This document shows, in pieces, positions 9,853 to 19,034 of a DNA stretch of 21,971 nt. The DNA comes from Priapulus caudatus (Eukaryota; Priapulida; Priapulimorpha; Priapulimorphida; Priapulidae). The stretch lies in contig NW_014578862.1 of the NCBI RefSeq assembly GCF_000485595.1, forward strand, positions 5,485-27,455, in the 5' to 3' direction. The notes below the pieces were generated by a model, which was not told the origin of the DNA, ran no database searches, and worked only from the letters and a program-made list of their open reading frames with translations. A program made the position numbers and the translations under genes. The first letter of the stretch is position 1, and each line of letters opens with the position of its first letter.

Positions 9853-10117
9853 CTTCTCTCAATCGCTCTATTTCTGCTATTTCTCTTTCGCTTAATCTCT
9901 CCCGCCGTCCCTCTCTTTTTCTCTTTCTTTTTCTTCTCTCTCGTTCTATCTCTCCCTCTTCCTCTCTCTCTGTCCCCCCTCTTTCTTTGTTCCTCTCTTA
10001 AACTCGCTCTCCCTCCCTCTCTCTCTTGCTCTCTCTCTCTCTGATTTTCTTCTCTCTCCCTCTCTGATTTTCTTCTCTCGCCCTTTCTCCTCCTCTCTCT
10101 TCCTCAATTTCTCTCTT
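9853..10117. repeat. Pyrimidine-rich tract abutting the gap
   Basis: Mostly C and T, with recurring CTCTCTCT and a doubled CTCTGATTTTCTTCTCTC near 10040-10080. It ends directly at the run of N, a usual place for an assembler to stop. Confidence 0.9.
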
Positions 10118-10793
10118 NNNNNNNNNNNNNNNNNNNNNNNNNNNNNNNNNNNNNNNNNNNNNNNNNNNNNNNNNNNNNNNNNNNNNNNNNNNNNNNNNNN
10201 NNNNNNNNNNNNNNNNNNNNNNNNNNNNNNNNNNNNNNNNNNNNNNNNNNNNNNNNNNNNNNNNNNNNNNNNNNNNNNNNNNNNNNNNNNNNNNNNNNNN
10301 NNNNNNNNNNNNNNNNNNNNNNNNNNNNNNNNNNNNNNNNNNNNNNNNNNNNNNNNNNNNNNNNNNNNNNNNNNNNNNNNNNNNNNNNNNNNNNNNNNNN
10401 NNNNNNNNNNNNNNNNNNNNNNNNNNNNNNNNNNNNNNNNNNNNNNNNNNNNNNNNNNNNNNNNNNNNNNNNNNNNNNNNNNNNNNNNNNNNNNNNNNNN
10501 NNNNNNNNNNNNNNNNNNNNNNNNNNNNNNNNNNNNNNNNNNNNNNNNNNNNNNNNNNNNNNNNNNNNNNNNNNNNNNNNNNNNNNNNNNNNNNNNNNNN
10601 NNNNNNNNNNNNNNNNNNNNNNNNNNNNNNNNNNNNNNNNNNNNNNNNNNNNNNNNNNNNNNNNNNNNNNNNNNNNNNNNNNNNNNNNNNNNNNNNNNNN
10701 NNNNNNNNNNNNNNNNNNNNNNNNNNNNNNNNNNNNNNNNNNNNNNNNNNNNNNNNNNNNNNNNNNNNNNNNNNNNNNNNNNNNNNNNNNNNN
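10118..10793. other. Assembly gap (676 N)
   Basis: Undetermined bases bounded on both sides by low-complexity repeats. The gap lies between the second CRIC exon and the PDZ exon of the CNK-like gene. About 60 residues (end of CRIC, start of PDZ) expected by comparison with the family are absent from the visible sequence, so the missing exon or exons may be here. Confidence 0.98.
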
Positions 10794-11215
10794 AGACACT
10801 ATACTAGTATAAACACTATAGTGACAATACTAATTACTATAATATATACTACAGACACTATACTATGGCCACTATATTATGAATCCTATATTATGGACAC
10901 TATACTATGGACCTTATACTATGGACACTATATTATGGACCCTGTACTATGGACCTTATACTATAGACACTATACTATGGACACTATATTATGGACCCTG
11001 TACTATGGATCCTATACTATAGACCTTATACTATGGACACTATATTATGGACACTATATTATGGATCCTATACTATAGACCTTATACTATAGACACTATA
11101 CTATGGACACTATACTTAGTATACTATGGACACTATACCATGAACCCTATATTATGGACACTATACTATGGACACTATATTATGGACACTACACTATAGA
11201 CACTATATTAAGGAA
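10794..11215. repeat. 14-bp tandem repeat array, roughly 28 units
   Basis: The unit is ACTATACTATGGAC with variants (ATT for ACT, CCTGT or CTTAT for ACTAT, ATAGAC for ATGGAC). It starts at the gap edge and stops about 30 bases before the donor of the CRIC exon at 11246. The plus-strand ORF full of Tyr, Ile, Leu and Trp is a translation of the array. Confidence 0.93.
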
Positions 11216-11245
11216 TTTTAATTATTGGGGGAACGAATGACTCAC

Positions 11246-11375
11246 TGCAGCAAGGAGCATATCCGGACAATCGGGGCGGGTCGCGTTGACATGCACGCAG
11301 GCCGCTAACTCGAGTCCCAGTCTGACGACTTGGCTCCTCAGCACTGCGTACTCCTCCTCTCCCTCGAACGGATAC
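11246..11375 (-). CDS. cnk: CNK homologue, second CRIC-domain exon
   Basis: On the minus strand the acceptor ends CATCGCCATGTAG and the donor is GCA|GTGAGT, a near-perfect consensus. The exon is 130 bases. One base joins AG from the previous exon to make the Arg of WLDR, then 43 codons follow and the exon ends in phase 0. Visible motifs are YPFEGEEEYAVLRSQVVRLG and LELAACVHVN. They align with the CNK CRIC segment, where WLDR.PF is followed by a Tyr, an Arg and L.LEL. CRIC is the conserved region in CNK scaffolds between SAM and PDZ and is implicated in partner binding. Phase, length and homology agree, so I am confident despite the short length. Confidence 0.88.
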
Positions 11376-11444
11376 CTACATGGCGATGGAGAGGGTAGAG
11401 TAGAGAGCGCGCGGTAGAGACTCCCCAGCTTCTCAACACTCAGT

Positions 11445-11635
11445 CACAAATCACTCAGTCTCTCAGTCACAGTCACTCACTCAGGAGTCTCAGTCACTCA
11501 CTCAGTGTCTCAGTCACTCACTCAGGAGTCTCAGTCACTCACTCAGGAGTCTCAGTCACTCACTCAGGAGTCTCAGTCACTCACTCAGTGTCTCAGTCAC
11601 TCACTCAGGAGTCTCAGTCACTCACTCAACTGAGT
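11445..11635. repeat. 21-bp tandem repeat (TCAGTCACTCACTCAGGAG), about 8 units
   Basis: Units of 20 or 21 bases end alternately in CAGGAG or CAGTG, and the first unit is imperfect. It lies in the short intron between the two CRIC exons. Bases 11636-11760 after it are AT-rich with TTAATTAAAATCGATTAAA words. Confidence 0.92.
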
Positions 11636-11808
11636 GATCTGACACATGAGCAAACACCGATAAAATTAATTACATTTAATTAAAATCGATTAAAAATAAT
11701 TAATCACCGAATAAAATTCATCGCAGCCCCGATTTAATCGAAACCTTTCACGAGAGCCGATATTTTGGCGTTCCCACAACCCCCCGCAGCCATCGTGCGC
11801 ACACGGTG

Positions 11809-11822
11809 GCGCCCCCTGGCAG
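11809..11822 (-). promoter_or_regulatory. CTCF-like motif next to the CRIC exon donor
   Basis: CTGCCAGGGGGCGC on the minus strand fits the general CTCF consensus at 12 of 14 positions and lies 8 bases past the exon's GTACGC donor. It could be chance in GC-rich DNA. Confidence 0.25.
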
Positions 11823-11829
11823 CGCGTAC

Positions 11830-12011
11830 CTGTCGAGCCACGACACGAGTGTCTTCACGCCTCCCAGCAGGGAGCTGACCGCTGCGACGACGCGGTTGCA
11901 GGGGGCGCCGCCGCTGCCGCCGCTTCCGCGCAGCTCCCCCGCCAGGCTGCGGCACTTGACGGTGACTGAGAGGCAGAGAGTCTGTAGGGTCTCGCGGTCG
12001 GACTGGTGGTG
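11830..12011 (-). CDS. cnk: CNK homologue, first CRIC-domain exon
   Basis: On the minus strand CTTCTCGTCATCGTTTCAG precedes a 182-base exon ending CTCGACAG|GTACGC. It starts in phase 0 and ends in phase 2, giving 60 codons plus AG. The peptide opens HHQSDRETLQTL, has a Gly/Ser-rich stretch (about residues 28-37), then NRVVAAVSSLLGGVKTLVSWLDR-type residues (VSSLLGGVKTLVSWLD seen). CNK proteins show LETENL.TL directly after the SAM domain and a VVDLIGAAKSLLAWLDR segment at this point. The spacing from the SAM exon's NHL to ETLQTL equals that in the family with no gap. Neighbours are the CRIC exon at 11246 and, upstream, the SAM exon copies. The open frame extends past both splice sites by chance. 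Confidence 0.92.
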
Positions 12012-12051
12012 CTGAAACGATGACGAGAAGGGAATGTCATGAGGACGAATC

Positions 12052-12056
12052 ATTAT

Positions 12057-12088
<32 letters not shown>

Positions 12089-12315
12089 GCAGCCAGCAGC
12101 AGGCATCATACATCATCCGATCAGCAGCAGCGAGCAGCGCAGCCAGTAGCGCAGAGAGCGAGCAGCGCAGCAGCAGCAGCAGCAGCAGCGCACAGGCAGT
12201 GCAGCTGCGCGTAGCAGCAGCAGCAGTAGCAGTAGCAGTAGGCAGTAACGAGTAGTAGCAGCAGCAGGCAGCAGCAGCAAGCGAGCAGCGAGCAGCAGCA
12301 GCAGCACTCATCTAT
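12052..12315. repeat. CAG/CTG-rich trinucleotide tract in CNK intron
   Basis: The plus strand is rich in CAG and GCAGCAG runs (uninterrupted near 12067-12090 and 12171-12190) mixed with TAG and GAG. In the sense of the CNK transcript (minus strand) it reads CTG/CTGCTG and begins about 40 bases upstream of the CRIC exon acceptor. The poly-Ala, poly-Ser and poly-Leu ORFs are translations of it. Confidence 0.9.
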
Positions 12316-12425
12316 CATCATCATCATCATCAACAACAACAAAACAATGGCAACGACAACAACAACAATGACAACAACAATAACAACAGCAACAACAATA
12401 TGAACACTAGAAACAACAACAGAAA
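12316..12425. repeat. (ATC)n then (CAA)n microsatellite
   Basis: A short ATCATC run is followed by about 100 bases of CAACAA interrupted by ATG, TAA and GCA triplets. It continues the triplet-repeat block without coding potential. Confidence 0.9.
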
Positions 12426-12944
12426 CAGAAGGAAAAAAAATCAGAATTTTTGCCAGGAATTGCAGGAAATGCATTCTGAGAATTTCTGGCCAGGCGAGCG
12501 AACAACTAAACACCGAGAACAGAACGAGTTAGCACTGCAAACCAGTGAGATACAACAAACAAACATCAGTGATAAGGCCTGGAAATTTGAAAATAACTTA
12601 CAATAACCTATGAACACTAGGCTAACATCATAATATGATAAGGATACAGTGAACTACCAAGTCTATCATGTGATAATTTTACGATGAAATGGTGATGACT
12701 ATATAGACAATGGCAGGATGACACATGAGTTACTGAAGTGACACATGAGTTACTGACAGTGACACATGAGTTACTGACAGTGACACATGGTTTAGCCTGT
12801 CATAGAGACAGGAAGCACTTCCTACAGACCCAGGATTCCACGATATCATCAATGTGTCATTAAAACACAGTGCCACCCTAGACACCTAGTGCACTTACAC
12901 CTACGTCTTACATGTAATTATCATCGATCAGAATCTATACTTAA
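12426..12944. other. Intron-like stretch with a short 21-bp repeat
   Basis: No exon is seen. Bases 12718-12790 contain GACACATGAGTTACTGA three times, plus a truncated fourth (GACACATGG), spaced 20-21 bases. Confidence 0.7.
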
Positions 12945-13143
12945 TTGTTATGTATTTTCTATATTATCTATATATATTATCATCTATACTATTATCTATA
13001 TTTTCTATATTATTATCTATACTATCATCGATATTTTATCATCTATATTATCATCTATATTGTTATCTATATTTCTATATTATTATCAAATATTATCTAT
13101 ATTTTATCATATATATTATTATCTATATTTATCTATATTTTGA
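12945..13143. repeat. AT-rich (ATTATCTAT)n repeat
   Basis: Irregular units of TATTATCTATATT and ATCATCTAT. The Ile/Tyr-rich ORFs in all three plus frames are repeat translations. Confidence 0.92.
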
Positions 13144-13488
13144 CATTCCTGTTGTCATGGTTTCACTAGAAGCCGGCGCACAGGGAATTCCGCTGCGAAC
13201 TTTGATATCATACTTTGAACTTTGGGAACTTTGAACAGAGCAGCGACTTTGGTCTGTACACTTGGTCTGTGAATTTCATAGCTCAAACACGCTGCTTGAC
13301 TAACATCAATGCACAGCCCGATGATTCTGCCTTGTTATCACATTATCTTATCTTTGCTGATAATTTAACGATCTAGTAAAACTCTGATGGTATATGTGAA
13401 TGAAGCGATAAAGAGTCATTATGATAATCCTTGTACTATATAGCTTTAGATGTAGTGGATTGTCTACTTACATCTAACATTTCCACGT
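13144..13488. other. Unassigned intron-like stretch
   Basis: Contains three spaced ACTTTGA words near 13200-13235 and otherwise mixed AT-rich DNA. No supported exon on either strand. Confidence 0.55.
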
Positions 13489-14092
13489 ATATGTGTATAC
13501 GAAAATCGACATGTACATTCATATGAAAATGTACATGTACATTTATACGAAAATGTACATGTACATTCATATGAAAATGTACATGTACATTCATATAAAT
13601 GTACATGTACATTGTTATATACATGTAGATGTATATTTTCATATAAATGTGTACGTACATTTCATATACCTGTACATGTATATTTTCATAATAAATGTGT
13701 ACGTTTACAATTTTTCACTATAAATTGTGTTTACGTACATTTCAGTATAAATGTGTAGCGTACATTATTCCATATAAATGTGTACGTACCATTTATTCAT
13801 CATTACAATGTAAAATGTACTGTACAATTGTAGTTATATTACAATGTAATGTTACATTTATATGGACAAAATATTACATGTACAGTGTATATAAACAACA
13901 ATGTGCGTACAATTTATATGAAAATATACATCATACATGATATATTACAAAGCTTATGTAGCATTTATATGAAAAATACTACATGTACATGTATAATTAC
14001 AAATGTACATGGTACATTTATATGAAAATATACATATACAGGTATATAAAAATGTACGTACACATTTATATGAAAATGTACATGTACATCAA
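13489..14092. repeat. Palindromic minisatellite (TGTACATGTACATT...ATATGAAAA)
   Basis: Units of about 24 bases contain the self-complementary core ATGTACATGTACAT followed by TCATATGAAA or TTATATGAAA. They are regular at 13505-13600 and become progressively diverged and frame-shifted to 14092. ORFs rich in Met, Tyr and His on both strands arise from the palindromic unit. Confidence 0.9.
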
Positions 14093-14532
14093 CACTTAGC
14101 TCCCTCTGGTTGTTAAAGGGATACTAGACTCCGTAGATTTTACTGCATACAACTGTACCAGTACTGCTTACTGTTAAAAACAAATACGTCTATACCCACA
14201 CGTACTTGTTACCAGATACCCTAATTTAATTGTTATAATATAATTATAACCATCAACGCTGCGCAAATTTGAACAACGCCATTGACACCCACCGACCGTG
14301 CTGCCACCCTGAAAAAGTTGCGCACTTCCAATATATTATTGCATGTTACAGACCGAGGGCTAAATCACAAATGTGCAATTAAGTAATTTTACCTAAAATG
14401 TCATCTAAAACCGAAGATGTTCATTTTAGGACAATTTTATCATATTATACTGAAAACTATAATGTCAGCTTTATAAGATACTTACAATCCTTTTGCTTTT
14501 AAATTAATAAATAAGAAACCCTCAGGTCATGT
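14093..14532. other. Unassigned AT-rich stretch
   Basis: No repeat or exon is recognised. If 14533-14620 is a terminal exon, this would include its 3' UTR on the minus strand. No canonical AATAAA is visible there on that strand, only a weak GATAAA near 14430. Confidence 0.45.
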
Positions 14533-14620
14533 TTAGCCGTTGGGCTGAAAGTCGTTCTTTTTGCGCGTCTTTTCAGATCGTGCCGCTTTGAGCTCGGCGG
14601 CCACGTCGGTTGTAATCAAA
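14533..14620 (-). CDS. Candidate 3'-terminal exon, 28 residues then stop
   Basis: On the minus strand ACTAACCGACTACAG looks like a branch point (CTAAC) plus acceptor. After one base come 28 codons and TAA. The peptide is charged, with motifs TDVAAELKAARSEKTRKK and NDFQPNG, and reads like a protein C-terminus. I do not recognise the family. Its incoming phase (2) is what the donor of the broken SAM exon copy at 14788 would supply if the GTGAGG donor is used, giving a possible short SAM protein. It could also belong to an unrelated gene nested in the intron, or be chance. The plus strand has a competing TCTTTTCAG acceptor at 14567-14575. Confidence 0.25.
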
Positions 14621-14787
14621 CTGTAGTCGGTTAGTTTTAAAACATAAAAAAAAAATTCTAATGGTGATTAAACATCCTGAAAACTTTTTAGTCGTAGCGT
14701 ATTTTAACGAAGAATAACTGAAAATAACACTAGAACCTAGAAGTAAAGGATCTCTTTAAAGACCTTGACATCAGATCGATTCCTCAC

Positions 14788-14961
14788 ATGTGATGCAGCA
14801 AGTCAAACAGCCTCGAAGGAATGAGCTCTCTAGTGACATAGACTGGCGCACGCTCAGACTTCTCAAGGGTGGTAGGAGAGTCACAGCAGAAGGCGGCGCC
14901 ATCTATTGCCCGTTAAGTTTACGAACGCCTTGAACATACGGCTGCAAGTCCTGGATCACTC
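14788..14961 (-). pseudogene. cnk: CNK SAM-domain exon, copy A, frame-broken
   Basis: This is the duplicate of the intact exon at 19974-20137. The acceptor GTGTTGCAG is retained. About ten single-base insertions and a few losses (174 versus 164 bases) destroy the frame and bring in an early TAG. The changes are mostly insertions rather than substitutions, as in uncorrected long reads, so the break may be a sequencing fault. The last 15 bases differ from copy B in several positions (reading DLLHH rather than ELLNH if indels are ignored) and are followed by a good GTGAGG donor. The true frame at that border cannot be decided here. Confidence 0.75.
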
Positions 14962-16118
14962 CTGCAACACGGAGAGGTGTGTATCGTGTAAATTGATGGA
15001 TCGCATATTGTTCATTATTAGTATGTCGCATTCGCTATTGTGCATCCCCATTGCATATGATTGGCATTGCGTAGTTGTGAATTGCGGTATTTGTGCATTG
15101 CGCATTTGTGCTTCATACGGGCGACCGGAGTACATTTAAATTTCCCCCATAACTAGCGGTTGGCGAACATGAGGAAGATTCATAGGCGGCCATGATTCTG
15201 GACTTTTATAGGCTTTTTTTAATATAGATATAATGGAATCATTTGACATACGCAGGAATTAAAAATCAGAGGCTTGATGCAGCTTGGCCTTGTATTTATT
15301 CTGCACCGTCTATTCATTCGACCAGCTAACTAGCTATAGTACTAATGCACAGTAATCTGTATGAACGGTCGTGACCACGTTTTCTAAAGCAACAAAAATA
15401 CAATACACCGGACAAACTACTAATTATTATATGACCTACACTATAGTGTGATCATTGGTAATGCAAAGTGCACCCCTCATTCCACACAAAATGACAATAA
15501 TCAGCAACAAACCGTTCAACTCCACTGCCACTATTTACGATAGTGTAATCACACACCGCCGCACAGAGACAACACATCCGTAAAATCGGATACACTTTAT
15601 CGGTACGAACGGCTGCGCATGCGTGAGATTTGCTTGCATCCTCTACCAGACCACTTTACCCTGAAGGCTGATTCATGTGGCTTGTCAATTCCCGCATTTA
15701 CTGGCTTTCCACCACCCAGTAACGACATAAAACAGTACCAGGTCACTGGCAGCAGACGATCCTGCTGGCTTAGTAACACCGCGTTGCGCCTACATAGAGA
15801 CTAGACAGTAACTACAGGTGTGCCAGAAAATTAACGGCGGAGTCCGGCAGTCACAATACTCCTGAATTTACCTGTACGAACACTTCCCTGATTTGACATA
15901 TGCAACGAGTCGCTGGTGTCCGGTCCCTCCCGTGTTGACTCCGCTGAAAATTCTGCTATAATAAACTAGGTTCGTTTCCGTGAGCACCGCGCCTCGCCTG
16001 AATTACCTGTATTTTTTTCAGCTAATGTCCAAAGAAAATTTGCAGACGATGTTGGCACACTGCGATTGAATCTATAAAAATAAGCACAGTGCGTATATGC
16101 TTTAGATTTTCCTACACC

Positions 16119-16427
16119 CAGTGGAGCCTATATGCCCGGCAGCCGGGTATATCTGACGGCTGCCGGGCACGGTCTTCGAATTTTCTTTAAAATGCCCGGC
16201 ACGTTTTAATCTTTTAGCGTTTCCGTATCTCAAGTAAAGCAGAGGGTTTAGCCGTTAGGTTAAGGATTAGGGTTAGGGTTAGGGCTTAGCGTTTTAGCGG
16301 CTAGATTATGGGTTTTTGTCTAAGGCTTTAGGATTTAGGGTTAGTAGTTGCCGGCTTACAGAAACTAGCGAGGCATTTAGGAAAAACGCAAAGACGCGTG
16401 CCCGGCTGGCCGGCCATATAGCCACAG
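16119..16427. mobile_element. 309-bp inverted-repeat element with (TTAGGG)3, only in copy A
   Basis: The ends are CAGTGGAGCCTATATGCCCG on the left and, read inward from the right, CTGTGGCTATATGGCCGGCC: imperfect inverted repeats consistent with one-base sequence noise. The left part also holds a hairpin of TGCCCGGCAGCCG with CGGCTGCCGGGCA. Three TTAGGG units lie at 16267-16284, with related TTAGG words around. Copy B lacks the whole block. Direct repeats TAGATTTT at 16103-16110 and 16432-16439 bracket the extra DNA and may be the target duplication. CAGTGG-type ends and 8-bp duplications suggest a hAT-like non-autonomous element, though the duplication does not touch the ends exactly. Confidence 0.7.
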
Positions 16428-17381
16428 ACGATAGATTTTTAACCTACAGCACGCGGGAACTCCTCATTTTGCTGCAGACTCCCTCATTTTGAGCGGTAGT
16501 GGAGACCGTTGCACCGTTCCGGTTGCTTCAAAAGTTAATTTCTTACCTGCGTACGTGAGAGACTAGTCTAGAGTGACCGAAGCGCACGTAGCCAACTACC
16601 GTACTACTCAGTAGCGTATATAACTTTGTTATAAGTATAAGATCGGTCAAAAGCCTAAGACTAAACGTAGTAAGAACACTGACACTGCACAGTGCACATA
16701 GCCCGCACCAGGCTGCCTTGCGACGGGATTGCTCTATACATCCTAACCCTAGCGATCACCGCGTTTCTTGGGCTAACAGTACACAACGATGTGACGGTCA
16801 CAGTGTCTTAGAAATACACGCGGCTTCCGCTTAGCCATGCACGACCGCTTTCTTCGAACTCGCCCCAGTTCGGGTGATGTTTACCATTATACACTTCCTG
16901 GATCTGCTTAATATATCGAAAGTTTGCGCTGTATCTTAAAAAGCTGGGGAAATTACTATTGACTTCTAGGGCTACTACAAAAACATATTAAATGTAATCA
17001 TAATGTTATCAAATACAAACATTTGTTGACATTCGCCATTAATCGCTTTCGGCCGGAAGCGATGATGCGCGCATCATTGGACCTGTGGTGGGTCACGTGA
17101 TCGCAGCCAAGCAGACGGATGGATTCTGAGCACTGCCACTGATTCTGAGCATGAGGTTGTTCTTAAAAATGTCAAGGATCATTTATTAGCTGGCAATACC
17201 GTAGAAGGTTTTTGAACATGTGCTTCTGCATAATTAGAATTGCCCCTTCTGTAATATTATTATTTTGTGCTTGTCTCCACTAAATAAAAAAATAGAAAGT
17301 ATAAAAAACAACACCTGATTGATGGCCTGAACTGAATACAGGAACCGCGACAGAATACTGCTGCTAGGTGGCCTAGGTAGG

Positions 17382-18268
17382 CAGGGCCAGATTTAGGACT
17401 GGGCAAGCTGGACAGTTGCCCTGGGGCCTCCACAACCAGTGGCGTAGCCAGGATTTTTTAACAGGGGGGGGCAAAAACAGTGAACTGCACAAAATAGTGG
17501 ATGACTTAATATTTTAATGGTTCTTCGCTTTCCTCTCTACACCCTATGCTCCCCTGCCTCTCAGCTCTGCAATTTTTGTTTTTGGCGCCATGCAAAAAGG
17601 CGACATTTGTGTTCATTGTTCTCTGCTCCCTAGATATGTAACTGTTCAGTGGCAGATCCAGGATTACGAGGAGAAGGGTGAAACACAGGCGGGGGGTATG
17701 GGGGTCCTCCCACAGAAATTTTTTAAAATGTAGATCGCAGGAGATGGTATTTGAGGCACTTTTGAGTACATGTACAGCCTTTATTCTGACTACGACAATT
17801 CTCTTTTTAGTAGAACAATTCTTATTTTTTTATTTTATTTTTACTTTCCTATACGCCATGGCCCCCTTTGCCCCCCCCCTAACTACGCCACTGCCTCCAC
17901 ATATATTTCATGAAAAAAAATGTAAGGAAAAATGTAGGCTGACTTAATCGAACGACACGCACGTATCAATCAAAACCATATTGCGCGTTTTACGTCATAC
18001 ATGCGAAAGCCATATTGTATTTGTTTGTGAGTGGTAGAAACAGCTAACTGGTTGTTTTCCTGTCATTGCTCAGCACACGTCGGCAGACAAACATCCAAAA
18101 TATAAGGTCATCCATCTGAAGGTCGATTTTCTTGCTTGCTTATTCAGATTCTTTCTACTTGAAAAAAATCACTTTATGGATGACTGTAGTTTTTAGTATT
18201 CAAAGGTAGAGTGGGCATCCACTACTGAAGGCTGCCCAGTGGCCTCCACATGTCTAAATCCGGCCCTG
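17382..18268. mobile_element. Non-autonomous DNA transposon, outer element (copy 1)
   Basis: The terminal inverted repeats are CAGGGCCAGATTTAG on the left and, inward from the right, CAGGGCCGGATTTAG. No transposase is seen. It carries the nested CAGTGGCGTAGCC element, and the internal sequence is AT-rich. A target duplication is not clear. Confidence 0.75.
17437..17893. mobile_element. Nested CAGTGGCGTAG element (copy 1)
   Basis: The ends are CAGTGGCGTAGCCAGG and, inward from the right, CAGTGGCGTAGTTAGG. CCTCCACA stands at 17427-17434 and again at 17894-17901, an 8-bp direct repeat as expected for hAT-type insertion, with two extra bases (AC) on the left. The ORF at 17678-17947 crosses the right end and is not a transposase. 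Confidence 0.75.
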
Positions 18269-18342
18269 GCTAGGGCACTCTCTAAGAAGGGGGGTACAGG
18301 AGGAGACGGGAAACGGGGGCGGGGAGCACGAGGGGAAGGAGT

Positions 18343-18801
18343 GGGAGTAGGGAGGCCAGTGGGCGGGAGGATTGAGAAAAAGAGAGAGTGAGAGAGAGAG
18401 AGAATACTAAGTAGAAAAAAATGAAAGAAATCCATAGCACGAGAAATAAATACATGAGAAAATACATTGTACAGGATAAATACATTTATCACACAATCTG
18501 TGCATACACGCGCAGTTCGCGTGCAGAGGGGATATCATTGTTACGTCAAATATGACATCCTCGCGCCATCTATCGGTAGAAATAATTCATGCGCACATTG
18601 TATGTTGTGTGTAACCGTAAAATACATTATTAAAGATATTATAATACTCTGAAACGTATTTAACGTCGAGTGGAATTAATATAATTACAGTACCTATACA
18701 TAACAACATTTACTGGATAAGATTGGTAAAAGTTTGGCCGTAAAATTCCCATCCTACACTTCGATGTATGTATTTCAATATTGGCGTCGGGTCCACCTAG
18801 A
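18343..18801. other. Unique spacer between blocks X and X'
   Basis: It begins with a purine run (GAGAGAG around 18379-18405) and then AT-rich DNA without copies elsewhere in the window. No exon is recognised. It includes GCGCCATCTATCGGTAG near 18564, a word seen in many animal short elements. Confidence 0.6.
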
Positions 18802-19034
18802 TATGAGGTTGTTCTTAAAAATGTCAAGGATCATTTATTAGCTGGCAATACCGTAGAAGGTTTTTGAACATGTGCTTCTGCATAATTAGAATTGCCCTTT
18901 CTGTAATATTATTATTTTGTGCTTGTCTTCACTAAATAAAAAAAATAGAAAGTATAAAAAATAACTCCTGATTGATAGCCTGAACTGAATACAGGAACCG
19001 CGTCAGTATACTGCTGCTAGGTGGCCTAGGTAGG

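Larger units (their letters stand above)
14788..17150. repeat. Segmental duplication, unit A
   Basis: Homologous along its length to 19974-21876: SAM exon, the ATTGCGTATTG intron repeat, the ACAACAAAATACAATAC region, GACTCCCTGA words, the ACTAGTCTAGAGTGACCG region and GGTCACGTGATCGCAGCC. A has many extra single bases against B. A carries an extra 309-bp element (16119-16427) and lacks the 180-bp element of B. Confidence 0.9.
17151..18342. repeat. Segmental duplication, block X (copy 1)
   Basis: Direct copy of 18802-19971 with high identity (mostly point changes and a few indels), starting ATGAGGTTGTTC and ending GAAGGAGT. It contains two nested transposons at identical positions in both copies, so the whole block was duplicated after they were inserted. 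A third, truncated copy starts at 21877. Confidence 0.93.

Noticed and set aside
10104-10799. 231-codon minus-strand ORF
   Set aside because: It consists almost wholly of undetermined bases.
10821-11078. Tyr/Ile/Trp-rich plus-strand ORF
   Set aside because: Translation of the 14-bp tandem repeat. The 42-bp periodicity of the peptide equals three repeat units.
12020-12513. Poly-Ala, poly-Ser, poly-Leu and poly-Cys ORFs on both strands
   Set aside because: All derive from CAG/CTG and CAA triplet repeats.
14567-14632. Plus-strand exon after TCTTTTCAG
   Set aside because: The open segment is short, alanine/serine-rich and ends soon in TAG. The minus-strand reading is more protein-like, though still uncertain.
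17645-17664. A further transposon end (CAGTGGCAGATCCAGGATT)
   Set aside because: No matching inverted end was found nearby, so at most it is a relic within the nested element.
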